Shown here in pieces: positions 7,850 to 17,661 of a DNA stretch of 64,000 bases. Source of the DNA: Type-B symbiont of Plautia stali (GTDB lineage: Bacteria; Pseudomonadota; Gammaproteobacteria; Enterobacterales; Enterobacteriaceae); contig BBOA01000006.1 of the NCBI GenBank assembly GCA_001485295.1, forward strand, positions 1 to 64,000, given 5' to 3'. The translations under genes were made by a program, and so were the position numbers. The number at the start of each line of letters is the position of its first letter. The first letter of the stretch is position 1. The notes under the pieces were generated by a model. The model saw only the letters and a program-made list of their open reading frames with translations. It had not been told where the DNA came from and did no database searches.

Positions 7850-9147
7850 CTTTGTCGGAAAAAGATGCAGCGCAGTTTGGTGATGAGGTAAGTGGATTCA
7901 TCCTGCCACAAGCCTTGCGCGCTATCTATGACCACGGTGTCGGTACCGTTCTGGTGGTCAATGTGTTTGACCCCACAACCCATCAGAAAACGATAACCGC
8001 GGAACGTGTCACCTTCGATAGCACGCACCACAGTGCCACCCTGACTCAATTACCCGTGGGCGATATGGTGGTGAAAAGCGTCGATGGGCAGACCACCTAT
8101 CAGGCGGCGACCGACTATGCAGTCGCATACGCGACCGGCAAGGTGACCCGCGTCACCACCGGCGGTATTGCCCAGGGGGCCACCGTCAGTGTCACCTATA
8201 ACACCCCGGATGTCTCAAAAGTGACCGCAGCAAAGGTATTGGGTACCACTAATGCCGCCGACCAGCGTACCGGGATGAAAGCGCTGGAAAATGCCGACAG
8301 CCTGTTTGGCTTTCGCCCAAAACTACTGATTGCACCGGGCTTCTCGCATTTTAATGCCGTGGCCACCGCCATGATAGCCCTGGCTACCACTGTGAAGCGA
8401 TTGCCTATGTTGATGCCCCGGCAGGGACAACGTTTGCCCAGGCGATAGCCGGACGGGGGCCACAAGGCACGATTAATTTTAATACCGCCTCTGACCGGGT
8501 ACACCTGTGTTATCCGCAGGTCAAGGTCTATGACAAGGCAACAAACCAGACTCGCCTGGAGCCGCTGTCGGCACGCGCCGCCGGTCTGCGGGCGAAAGTT
8601 GACCGGGAAAAGGGTTCTGGTGGTCGTCTTCCAATCAGGCGCTGATGGGTATTGTGGGCATTAAGCGCCCGTTAAGTGCGCGCATTGACGATGCCAATAG
8701 CGAGTCAATTTGCTTAACCAGAACGGCATTACCACGGTGTTTAACCGCTTTGGTAGCGGATTACGCCTGTGGGGCAATCGCACCGCAGCCTGGCCGACCG
8801 TGACGCATCTGAAGAATTTTGAAAATGTGCGGCGTACCGGGGACATGATTAATGAGTCTGTCCGCCATTTCAGTCTGCAATATATTGATCGCCCGATTAA
8901 ACAGGGGCTGATTGATGCGCTGACCGAATCCATGAATGGCTATGGCCGTCGGCTGATTGCCGATGGGGCGCTGCTGGGTTTTCACTGCTGGTATGATCCG
9001 GCGAACAACACCAAAGATACGCTCAGTCTGGGGCAGTTGAAACTGAATTACAAATACACCCCGCCGCCGCCGATGGAGCACCTGACCTTTGAGACGGAAA
9101 TCACCGATGACTATCTCACCTTCCTGAAAAGTGGGGTCTCCGTATGA
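7843..9147 (+). pseudogene. Phage tail sheath protein, 5'-truncated and frameshifted
   Basis: The contractile sheath of a Mu/P2-type tail. The visible sequence starts near the usual PQAL.AIYDHG region (roughly the first 60-90 residues are missing). It continues with VTAAKVLGTTNAADQRTGMK and FGFRPKLLIAPGF, then GITTVFNRFGSGLRLWGNRT and the conserved C-terminus (FENVRRTGDMI, PIKQGLIDALTESMN, DDYLTFLKSGVSV). Frame changes occur near 8400, 8620 and 8705. The 5' truncation coincides with the start of the oppositely oriented gam and marks a deletion/inversion junction. Confidence 0.88.
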
Positions 9148-9190
9148 GCGGAACGCACAGGGTCAATAAGACAACGATAAGGAGCACATC

Positions 9191-9715
9191 ATGGCGGGCA
9201 ATGCACTGCATTTTATCACCAATGCCAACGTCTACCTGGACGGCAATAGCCTGCTGGGTCGGGCAAAAGAAATCAAACTACCGGAAATCAACGTGGTGCA
9301 GCAGGAGCATCAGGCGCTGGGGATGATAGGCAAAATTCAGCTACCGGCGGGGTTTGACAAGCTGGAAGGAGAAATTCACTGGACCAGCCTGTATGAAGAG
9401 GTGGCGCTGCGTACCATCAATCCTTTCAAGGCGTATCCGCTGCAATGTCGCGGCAGCCTGCAGCGCTATAACCCGGCACAGGGTCGCCAGGATGAACTGC
9501 CGGTGGCGGTGTTTATGACGGTGATGTTCAGCAAAAATAGCCTGGGCAGCTTTAAGCAGCATGAGGTGCCGGAGATGAGCAGCAGTTTTACCTGCAGCTA
9601 TATCAAGCAGGTCATGGATGGCCAGGTGCTGCTGGAGCTGGATGTGATCGCCAATATTTTTAAAATCAACGGTGAAGACAGGCTCACCGACTACCGCGCC
9701 AATCTGGGCGCCTGA
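9191..9715 (+). CDS. Phage major tail tube protein (FII family)
   Basis: The 174-residue product matches the contractile-tail tube family of P2 FII type. It has the N-terminus NALHFITNANVYLDGNSLLG, a KLPEINVVQQEHQALGMIG segment, and a C-terminal region GQVLLELDVIANIFKINGED. It follows the sheath gene after an AAGGAG ribosome site, the usual order. It appears intact. Confidence 0.9.
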   Translation: MAGNALHFITNANVYLDGNSLLGRAKEIKLPEINVVQQEHQALGMIGKIQLPAGFDKLEGEIHWTSLYEEVALRTINPFKAYPLQCRGSLQRYNPAQGRQDELPVAVFMTVMFSKNSLGSFKQHEVPEMSSSFTCSYIKQVMDGQVLLELDVIANIFKINGEDRLTDYRANLGA

Positions 9716-9740
9716 CAGTAACCGGTAAGGAATAACCCTC

Positions 9741-10064
9741 ATGACACAGTCTTTATATTACACCTTGCAATACCCTTATGCCCTGGGCAGCGGTGAAATG
9801 CTGACACGGGTCACTTTAAGCCGGCTCAAGGTCAGTGACATCAAGGCGGTACGCCGCTTCAGTGAAAACGTCAATGACTGGGACAGTCTGCTGATTGCCC
9901 GCATGACCGGCCTGATACCGGAAGATATCGACAATATGGATTTGGTGGATTATCAACAGTTGCAAAGCCACTTTCGCCAGTTTGCGGGGCTGGATGCAAT
10001 CGCCGAAGGCGCTGCGTCAGGCGCAGGCCCTGCTGGCGAGATGGTTTCGCTGGCAGCCGAGTGA
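9741..10064 (+). CDS. Phage tail assembly chaperone (gpE / Mu gp41 type)
   Basis: The 107-residue product sits between tube and tape measure, where tail phages encode the tape-measure chaperone. The segment TRVTLSRLKVSDIKAVRRF is typical. As in P2 and Mu, a second frame overlaps its 3' end (see the following feature) and would be joined by ribosomal frameshifting. The last residues in frame 0 (GAASGAGPAGEMVSLAAE) are probably the unshifted tail. Confidence 0.8.
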   Translation: MTQSLYYTLQYPYALGSGEMLTRVTLSRLKVSDIKAVRRFSENVNDWDSLLIARMTGLIPEDIDNMDLVDYQQLQSHFRQFAGLDAIAEGAASGAGPAGEMVSLAAE

Positions 10065-10161
10065 GCTGGATGCACTGACCGTGGTGGAATTTGAGGACTA
10101 TTTACAGGAAGCCGCGGCTCAAATCCGGCAGGAGCACGGGCAACGCGGGACAAGTACTTAA
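9994..10161 (+). CDS. Tail assembly chaperone extension (gpE' type), frameshift-expressed
   Basis: This frame reads ALRQAQALLARWFRWQPSEL, then DALTVVEFEDYLQEAAAQIR, resembling the GpE' extension family (WPPSEL...EL..). It lies at +1 (equivalently -2) to the upstream frame and overlaps it by over 70 nt. ATG 9994 has a poor ribosome site, so expression by frameshift is likely. GCGGGGCTGG at 9984-9993 is a possible slip site. A simple indel mutation is the alternative. Confidence 0.6.
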   Translation: MQSPKALRQAQALLARWFRWQPSELDALTVVEFEDYLQEAAAQIRQEHGQRGTST

Positions 10162-10195
10162 CCGTTAATCAGACGTAGCACAGGCAGGTGACGCG

Positions 10196-12634
10196 GTGGC
10201 CAACACATTTTCGATTGGGGTGGTGATTAAGGGGGCGGTGGCCGGTGCCTTTCGCTCGGCGATGTGCGACTCCCGGCGCAGTCTCAATAGCCTGGGTGAA
10301 ACAACCCGTCGCCTGCAATCCCGTCAGCAACAACTGACCCAGGCAATGACCCGCTACGGCCAGTTGGGTGGTCAGGCGGCGCGTAACCTTAATAGCGAGC
10401 TGGGTCGGGTGGGTCAGACACTTTCCCGTCTCGAGCAACAGAATCGCCGTTTGCATCACACTATGATGGCCAGTCAGATTGCCGGGCAACAACGACAGGC
10501 CCTGATGGGGCAAGGGCTGGCGTTAGGGGCGACCACTGCTGCTGCGGTGGGTGCGGTCGCGCCGTCTGTTAAGCAGTCGATGACCTTTCAGGATAACCTG
10601 CTCGACATGGGTATCACCGCCGGTTACGACGATGATACCCAGGCGGCGCTGGGTAAAGATATCCGCGCCTGGAGCCAGCAATACAACCAGACCCAGGCCG
10701 ATTTACAGGCCGCCACCAGTGCGCTCATTGGCAATAACATTGACAGCCTGGACGCTATTCGCGCCTACCTGCCCCACATCGCCCGAGGCGCAACCGCCAC
10801 CCGCACCCCCGCTGAACTCTGGGCGCAGGCGGCGGTGACCACCCAGCAGTCGCTGGGCATTGCCGCGAAAGATTTTGCCGCGGTACAGAACATCATGGCG
10901 CAAGGGGGCAAGGCCGGGTCATTTGAAATCGCTGACCAGGTGAAGTGGTTGCCGGAGCTTGCCCCACAAATGGCCAACGTGGCCCAGGGCAAGGCGGCGG
11001 TGGCGGAGATGGTCGCTGCCTTGCAGGTAGCCAAAATGGGCGCGGGGAGCACGGATAAAGCGGCAAACAATTTTAATAACTTTCTTGAAAAACTGACTGC
11101 ACCGGAAACCCAAAAACGCTTTGCGGATGTCGGTATCGATATTGAAAAATCCTTAATGCAACAAAAAGCGCACGGGATTTCGCCGATTGAAGGGATGATG
11201 AATACCCTGCAACGCTATCTGGCGCAGAAGAGTCCCGAGGCGCTGGCACAATTTAAATCAGCGATGGCGCTGCAGGACGATACCGCGCGCGATAAGGCAT
11301 TACTCGCTTTACAGCAGAACTTTGGCTTAGGTGAACTGTTTGCCGATATGCAGGTGATGGCCTTTGTGCGTCCGATGCTGGCGAATATGGACAAGTACCG
11401 GCAAATCCGCGCCCAGGCCCTGGCCGCCGCTGACCAGGATGTATTGGCGGGCGACTATAAAAAACGGCTGACCTCACCGATTGAGCAGATGAAAAAGTCA
11501 GGCGTTGCTACGAAAGAGCTGTCACTCAGTGTCGGTGAATCACTCTTCCCCGCCGTACTGTTGTTAACGCAAACGGTTCTGCCTTATCTGAATGCCGCCA
11601 GTGGTTGGGTCAAGACCCACCCTCAACTGGTCAGCGGTATGGCCAAAACCGTGGGCGGTCTCCTGCTGTTTAAGGGCGCACTGCTGGCTGTTCGTCTGGC
11701 CCTTAATCTGCTGGGTTCACCGATACGTCTGCTGTGGGGCGGCTTGACTCGCCTGCGTACCGGCGGGTTATTACTCAGCACCGCCTTTGGCATGGGGGGC
11801 GCTTAAGCGGCTTTGCGGGCAGTGCGGGACGACTGGGAAGGGTGTTGGCCGGCGGGCTGGTGACGGGCCTGCGCCTAGTCGGGCATACGCTGCTGTGGCT
11901 GGGGCGGGCACGGATGTTTACCCCTGTAGGCCTTGCGATCACTGCGATTGCCGCCGGCGCTTACCTTATTGTCCGCTACTGGACGCCGATAAGCGCTTTC
12001 TTTCAGGCCCGTTGGGCCGGGGTGAAACAGGCGTTTTCCGGCGGTATGGCTGATGTGGGTGCGCTTATCCTTAACTGGTCACCCGTGGGGCTGTTCTATA
12101 AAGCCTTCGCCGGGGTGATGGGCTATTTCCATGTTGAACTGCCCGCCCACTTTACCGATGCGGGTTGCCAGCTGATTGAGGGTCTGGTCAACGGGATCAA
12201 GAGTCGTTTAACCGCCGCCAAAGAGACGATTGTCCATTTTGGTGACAGTGTGTCGGGCTGGTTTAAGGAGACGCTCGGCATACACAGTCCCTCAACGGTC
12301 TTTGCCGGATTGGGGGATAATATTGTGCAGGGCGCGGTGCTGGGCATTTACCCGCACCACGCCCGCGTTAGCCCGCGCCGTGGGCGGCCTGATGCCGCTG
12401 ATGCAACCGCCCTCCCCGCGTGTGCCCCACTGGCCTGATGCCCCCATTTCCCCTGCCGGTCAGGGGAAGGCATTTTCAGGCATACAGATCACCTTTGCGC
12501 CGCAGATTGTGATGAACGGTCAGTCTCAGGCGGCCCCGACGGCGTTGCGTGACGCCTTGGCTATCAGTGTGCGTGAGCTGGAAAAACGCCTGGCGCAGCT
12601 GATGCACCAACAACAACGGCGGGACTTTCACTGA
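10196..12634 (+). pseudogene. Phage tail tape measure protein, frameshifted
   Basis: The tape measure sets tail length. GTG 10196 opens a 536-codon frame beginning with a helical region rich in Gln/Arg (RRLQSRQQQLTQAMTRYGQL). A TP901-type core follows (MTFQDNLLDMGITAGYDDD, AELWAQAAVTTQQSLGIAAK). Hydrophobic segments lie near 11640-11800. The frame breaks at a run of six G near 11797, resumes in another frame to about 12345 (FTPVGLAITAIAAGAYLIVR, LGIHSPSTVFAGLGDNIV), then shifts again and ends ELEKRLAQLMHQQQRRDFH. The full length would be about 812 residues. Confidence 0.88.
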
Positions 12635-13530
12635 TGCTGGCGATCCTGGGTGAGATTGAAGTGCAGTTACAGACAGGCTTTACCGCGCTGGAAGCCACCC
12701 TCGGCGGTGAGTTTGCCGAGCAGGCGCGCATTGGCCGCAAGCCGGGTCTGCAGTGGGTCGGCGACAAGTGCGATGAATAAAGTTTAAGCGTGCGGTTTCA
12801 TCAGCAGTACTGTCAACCGACCGCGCAATGGCAACGGCTACAGGCCGCCTGTCGTGCCCATCAGGCACTGGCGTTTGTGCTCGGCAATGGCGAGTACCTG
12901 GGGCATTTTGTGATCACCACGCTTACGGGCCGTACGCTGTTGGCGCATGCCGACGGATTTGCCCAATGCCTGGAGGTCGATATCAGTCTGCGTGAATTTA
13001 CCGGCGATCTGCGCCAACCGCTTAAGCCGCCGGCGATAGCCACGACACTGAACAGAAAAGCCGCCGGGCTAACCCCGGCGATCGGCAGCGGTACACCGCT
13101 ATCGCGGGCGGTGGGTCTGGCCCGTCAGGCGCAGTCGGCACTGGCCACGGCCTCACAGGCGATCCGGGTGGCGCGTCAGATGAAAACGGATCCGGTCGCG
13201 GCGTTAACGCGCGTCCCTGGGGTCATTAATAGCCTGGGTGAGGTGGCCACCCCGTTGATACAGGCGCACCCGTTGTTGGCCGGCCTGGAAACCCATTTTC
13301 CTGCGGCCAGTCACCTGACCCGTGCGGCGGGCAAGGTGGCGACCACGGCCAGCCAGGCGAAAAACACGCTAAGTACCCTGACCCCCATTAGCGGCCAGGC
13401 ACTGCCCGGTGCACTGGATACGGTGGCCGGTCAGGTGGGCGGTGCGGGTCAGTACCTGGAACGACGTCTCCCCGGTGCTGAGCCGTCTGACGAGCCATCT
13501 GGTGACACGTCGCTAAAGGAGAACAGGACG
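12634..13530 (+). pseudogene. Phage tail terminator/initiator GpU, internal stop
   Basis: GpU-type protein between tape measure and X. It starts MLAILGEIEVQLQTGFTALE with conserved QARIGRKPGLQWVGDK. A TAA at 12778-12780 interrupts the frame right after CDE, before SLSVRFHQQYC; CAA to TAA or a compensated A-run slip could explain it. The frame then stays open, with the extended Ala-rich region seen in larger GpU proteins, and runs without a stop into gene X. Its original stop therefore seems to be lost or to lie in another frame near 13514. Confidence 0.8.
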
Positions 13531-13773
13531 ATGTCTGCAAGCCAGCATGAACAGGAACATCAGCCAGGCGTCTGGCAACATATTACCCGTGAGGGCGAGC
13601 GCTGGGATACGCTGGCCGCTCACTATTACGGTGACGCCTTGGGCTATGTGCGGATCATTGCTGCCAATCCGGCTATTCCGATCACACCGGTGTTGCCTGC
13701 CGGCATCACCCTGGCTATCCCGCTGATTAACGCACAGGACACCGTGGAGGAGACACCGCCATGGTTGCGTTAA
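13531..13773 (+). CDS. Phage tail protein X (LysM-like)
   Basis: The 80-residue product has the GpX pattern: WQHITREGERWDTLAAHYYG, then ALGYVRIIAANPAI and PAGITLAIPLI, a LysM-like fold acting near the baseplate hub. ATG 13531 follows AAAGGAGAACAGG, a good ribosome site. The frame is continuous with gpU upstream, so a read-through fusion is formally possible. The 3' end overlaps the next gene by 13 nt. Confidence 0.85.
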   Translation: MSASQHEQEHQPGVWQHITREGERWDTLAAHYYGDALGYVRIIAANPAIPITPVLPAGITLAIPLINAQDTVEETPPWLR

Positions 13774-14867
13774 CGACACAAAGACAGCAGGCGGTACCGG
13801 CCCTGACCTGGACTCTGCATTATGGTCAAAAAGACATCACGCACGATATCACCCCGGACGTGCTCGGGATCCGCTTTACCGATCAGCTCAGTGGCCAGTC
13901 TGATGAGCTGACGGTCGAACTGGAAGACAGCGCCGGGCGCTGGTGCGGGGCCTGGTATCCGGGTAAAGGCGATACGCTCGCATTGGTGCTCGGCAGGGTC
14001 GGTGCGCCATTACGTCCCTGTGGCACCTTTTCGATTGATGAAATAGAACTCAGTGGCCCGCCGGATACGGTGTCGCTGCGCGGGTTATCCGCCTCGGTGA
14101 CCACCGCGCTACGCACCCGGAGCTACCGGGGATTTGAGCAGACTACCCTGGCGGCCATTGCCCGCCGGATTGCCCAAAAACACCACCTGATACTGGAAGG
14201 GCAGATTGCGCCGCTGATCCTTGACCGGGTGACACAGCAACATGAAACCGACCTGGCTTTTTTGCGCCGGCTGGCGGAGGAGTACGGCTATATCGTTAAA
14301 GTCACACCCGGCACGCTGATTTTTTCAGAGCGCGTCAGTATCTACCAGCAGGGCAAGGTGAAATACCAGGACAGCCAGTGCAAACAACTGGTCACGGTCG
14401 GTATGCAGGCCGATGGCACGATAGGCGAAGTGGCGCGGGAAACGGCGCCTCAAAAACAGGGACGTGCAACCAGCGCCGATAGCTTAAGACTGCACAGCCG
14501 GGCACGGAGCCGGGAAGAAGCGACCGCCAGGGTGTGCGCGGGCCTGAACCGGCATAATGAATATCAACGGGTGGCGACGGTAGAGCTGGCGGGCAATACG
14601 GCGTATCAAGCCGGGTTAACCGTGCGCCTGGCCGATTTTGGTCGCCTGTCCGGGGTGTGGCTTATCACCGAAGTTCGCCATGCACTGTCGCGCCAAAGCG
14701 GTTACACCTGTGAACTCACCCTGGGTCAGGGGCCGATTGCGCGCTTGAACAGGAAAACAGCGCGGGCGGATCAGTCAGCGCCCCCACAGGTGATTGGGGT
14801 GAAAGCCGATGGCAGCGTGGGTCTGCTGAGTGAAAAAGTGACGACAATCGGAGAAAAGCCACCATGA
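13761..14867 (+). CDS. Phage late control protein D (baseplate hub)
   Basis: The 368-residue protein is the GpD / gp27-like hub that links tube and spike. Conserved parts are DVLGIRFTDQLSGQSDELTV, WYPGKGDTL, FLRRLAEEYGYIVKV and QAGLTVRLADFGRLSGVWLI. It is about the usual length and intact. It overlaps gene X at its start and the spike gene V by 4 nt (ATGA) at its end. Confidence 0.9.
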   Translation: MVALTTQRQQAVPALTWTLHYGQKDITHDITPDVLGIRFTDQLSGQSDELTVELEDSAGRWCGAWYPGKGDTLALVLGRVGAPLRPCGTFSIDEIELSGPPDTVSLRGLSASVTTALRTRSYRGFEQTTLAAIARRIAQKHHLILEGQIAPLILDRVTQQHETDLAFLRRLAEEYGYIVKVTPGTLIFSERVSIYQQGKVKYQDSQCKQLVTVGMQADGTIGEVARETAPQKQGRATSADSLRLHSRARSREEATARVCAGLNRHNEYQRVATVELAGNTAYQAGLTVRLADFGRLSGVWLITEVRHALSRQSGYTCELTLGQGPIARLNRKTARADQSAPPQVIGVKADGSVGLLSEKVTTIGEKPP

Positions 14868-15511
14868 AAGCACTGCAATTAATGTTCGGCACCATCAGCC
14901 AGATTGATGAGCAAAACGTCAGGGTACGGGTACGGTTGCCGACCTGTGATAACCTGCGCACCGCCTGGCTGCCGGTATTGCAGCGCAATACCCAGAATAA
15001 CAAGGATTACGGGCTACCCGATGTGGGTGAGCAGGTGAATCTGCTGCTGGATGCTGACGGCGATGACGGCGTGGTGTTAGGGGCGGTGTATTCCGATGTT
15101 GACCCACCCACGGTGGCAAACCGCGATAAACGGCGGGTGGATTTTGCCGACGGGACTTTTGTCGAGTATGACCGCAAAAACCACGCGATGGCTATCGGGG
15201 GCGAGATACAGGCCCTGACGCTGATCACCCAGGCCACGGTGCTGATTCAAACGCAAACTGCCAGTGTGATAGCCCGCGATATTCTCACCCTGGACAGCCC
15301 TGAAGCTATCGCGACGGGCAATTTTACTGTACAGAAACGGTTAACGTATCAAGGGGGACTATCCGGGCGTGGTGGTGCCGACATTGACGGCTCAGTGGGC
15401 ATTAAGGGTGGCATTCAAACCACGGAAGATATTAAGACGGCACAGACATCCGTTGATGACCATGCCCATAGTAACGGGCATGACGGTAAACCCACCGGCA
15501 AGCCGTTATAA
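14864..15511 (+). CDS. Phage baseplate spike protein V
   Basis: The 215-residue GpV-type protein has an OB-fold N-terminus (GTISQIDEQNVRVRVRLP). A conserved GLPDVGEQVNLLLD segment follows, then beta-helical repeats and a C-terminal HAH motif (VDDHAHSNGHDG) of the kind that binds iron at the spike tip. Intact. It pierces the outer membrane in contractile tails. Confidence 0.9.
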   Translation: MKALQLMFGTISQIDEQNVRVRVRLPTCDNLRTAWLPVLQRNTQNNKDYGLPDVGEQVNLLLDADGDDGVVLGAVYSDVDPPTVANRDKRRVDFADGTFVEYDRKNHAMAIGGEIQALTLITQATVLIQTQTASVIARDILTLDSPEAIATGNFTVQKRLTYQGGLSGRGGADIDGSVGIKGGIQTTEDIKTAQTSVDDHAHSNGHDGKPTGKPL

Positions 15512-15531
15512 GTGAGGGAGGAACGCGTTTG

Positions 15532-15894
15532 ATGAACACAATGACCGTCCTCAGCGCCGCAGACTGGCAACCCGCGCTGCACGTATCGGGTGAACGGGTC
15601 AGTGGCGTCGAGGATATTCAGCAGTGCCTGCGACTGATTTTAGGCACCCCAAAAGGCAGCGACCCGCATCGACCGGATTTTGGCAGTGACCTGCATCGCT
15701 ATCTGGATATGCCGGTCGAACGCGCCTTGCCGCATGTGGTACGGGAAACAGTGGAGGCCATCAGACGCTGGGAGCCCCGATGCAAATTACATCAGGTCAC
15801 GCTGGATGCGCAGGGTGAGCGGGTGAATTTCCTGCTGCGCTGGCGACTGCCAGGCAGTCAGGCTCACCAACAAACGGAGGTGGCATGGCGTTAA
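15532..15894 (+). CDS. Phage baseplate wedge protein W (gp25-like)
   Basis: The 120-residue GPW/gp25 family protein carries GVEDIQQCLRLILGTPKGS, the EDIRT-like region, and RPDFGSDLHRYLDMP. It is intact. ATG 15532 follows GAGGGAGGAACG. It overlaps gene J by 10 nt. Confidence 0.9.
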   Translation: MNTMTVLSAADWQPALHVSGERVSGVEDIQQCLRLILGTPKGSDPHRPDFGSDLHRYLDMPVERALPHVVRETVEAIRRWEPRCKLHQVTLDAQGERVNFLLRWRLPGSQAHQQTEVAWR

Positions 15895-17009
15895 CCCTTG
15901 AGAAGCCGGTTTTTGTTGCAGCGGATGCGCAGGCTATTACCCGCGAGATGATCATGGCCTATGAAGCGGCCAGCGGTAAAACCCTGTGGCCGGCACCGGC
16001 CGAGCGGTTATTGATTGACCTGTTCGCCTACCGGGAAACCCTGGTGCGGAGTGCTATCCAGTCAGCGGCTGAGCAAAACCTGGTGGCCTTTGCCCGCGCC
16101 CCGATGCTGGACTATCTGGCCGAGCTGGTCGGCGTTTACCGTCTACCGGCTCAACCGGCACGCACCACGGTGGAATTTTCGCTGGCGGTCGCGCCCCCGG
16201 TGACGATACCGATATCGTCCGGCACACGGCTAAGTGCCACAGACAGTCTGCTATTTACCACCGACAGCGAAGTCAGGCTGACGCCGACGGCATCCAGGGT
16301 GACGGTAAGCGCCACCTGCAGCGAGGCGGGGATACAGGGTAACGGCTGGCAACCGGCGCAAATCAGCACCCTGATGGAGGTCATCGGTGACCGGGATATC
16401 CAGGTGACCAATATCACGCCGAGCGCGGGCGGCTCAGACGCGGAGGACGATGAGCATCTACGCAACCGTATCCGTCTGGCTCCGGCGTCCTTCAGTACCG
16501 CCGGTTCACGTGAAGCGTACCGTTTTCATGCCATGAGTGCCCATCAGGGGATTTGTGATGTGGCGGTGACCCGCCCGAAACCCGGCACGGTCAACCTGTA
16601 TCCGCTGCTGGCCAGCGGGCTGCCGGACAAGACGGTGCTCAGCCTGGTGACGGCGCTGTGCTCGGAAGAGCGGGTGCGCCCGCTGAACGATACGGTGCAG
16701 ATGCTGGCCCCTGAAAAGGTTGACTATGCGATTAGTGCGCAACTGACCTGTTATGCCAGCCAGCCGGGGGGGCCGGTACTGAAACAGGCGCGGCAGACCG
16801 CTGAGCGGTATGTCGCCCGCCAGGCTAAACAGCTGGGTCGGGATATTGTGCCCAGTCAGATTATCGCGGCACTTTCGGTACCGGGCGTTTACCAGGTGCA
16901 GCTCACCAGTTTCAAGACCCTTGAGCCGACGGTACTGGCGGCGCAGCAATGGGCGCATTGTACCGATATTCAGTTGACTCTGGGCGCGGAGAGTGCTGAT
17001 GACCGATAA
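15885..17009 (+). CDS. Phage baseplate wedge protein J
   Basis: The 374-residue Baseplate_J family protein shows LIDLFAYRETLVRSAIQSAA, MLDYLAELVGVYRLP, GGSDAEDDEHLRNRIRLAP, STAGSREAYRFHAMS and SQIIAALSVPGVYQVQL. The length is about normal (P2 J is 302; larger homologs exist). Intact. It overlaps gene I by 11 nt. Confidence 0.9.
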   Translation: MALTLEKPVFVAADAQAITREMIMAYEAASGKTLWPAPAERLLIDLFAYRETLVRSAIQSAAEQNLVAFARAPMLDYLAELVGVYRLPAQPARTTVEFSLAVAPPVTIPISSGTRLSATDSLLFTTDSEVRLTPTASRVTVSATCSEAGIQGNGWQPAQISTLMEVIGDRDIQVTNITPSAGGSDAEDDEHLRNRIRLAPASFSTAGSREAYRFHAMSAHQGICDVAVTRPKPGTVNLYPLLASGLPDKTVLSLVTALCSEERVRPLNDTVQMLAPEKVDYAISAQLTCYASQPGGPVLKQARQTAERYVARQAKQLGRDIVPSQIIAALSVPGVYQVQLTSFKTLEPTVLAAQQWAHCTDIQLTLGAESADDR

Positions 17010-17565
17010 CACCCTGTTACCGCCCTTACTTGCCGCCGAGAAACATTTTCAGGCGCTGGCCGCGCAGGCGGCGCGGTTACAGCAAATTGACCTGACGCCG
17101 CTGCTGGTTTATCTGCTGGATATGACCGAGGCGTCGGCCTTGCCCTGGCTGGCTGGGCAACTGGCCCTGACCGGTATCAATGGCTGGCATCTGGCGGAGT
17201 CGGATGATGCCCGCCGCGTGATGCTGAAATCGGCGATAACCCTGCATCGGTATAAAGGCACACCCTGGTCACTCCGTACCATGATACGGGCGCTGGGGTT
17301 GGGGGAAGTAACGATAACTGAAGGCGCGGCGGCGCTCAAACCTGAACAGGCGACCGCGTATCCCGATAGTGAGACGCACTGGGCGCTGTATCGGGTGATG
17401 CTCAATCGGCTTATCACCAATGACCAGGCAGCAAAATTACGCGAGACACTGGCGGCGTTTGCGCCGGCGCGTAGCGAACTGGTGGCGCTGGATTATACGG
17501 CAGTGCCGTTACGCTATAACGCTCAGACGACCTATAACGGGCGCTATAATCATGGCAGCAGTTAA
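16999..17565 (+). CDS. Phage tail protein I
   Basis: The 188-residue GpI-family protein (MTDNTLLPPLLAAEKHFQAL, LPWLAGQLAL, RYKGTPWSLRTMIRALGLGE) links baseplate wedge to fibre. ATG 16999 is preferred over GTG 16993 because it matches the normal N-terminus. Intact. Confidence 0.88.
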   Translation: MTDNTLLPPLLAAEKHFQALAAQAARLQQIDLTPLLVYLLDMTEASALPWLAGQLALTGINGWHLAESDDARRVMLKSAITLHRYKGTPWSLRTMIRALGLGEVTITEGAAALKPEQATAYPDSETHWALYRVMLNRLITNDQAAKLRETLAAFAPARSELVALDYTAVPLRYNAQTTYNGRYNHGSS

Positions 17566-17661
17566 TGGTATGCAAAAACACTTAATATATACACAAAAAC
17601 AGACTGCACTGTGACTAAAAAACCGCCCACGATGGAATAAAGCCCGATGGAGCACGATGAA

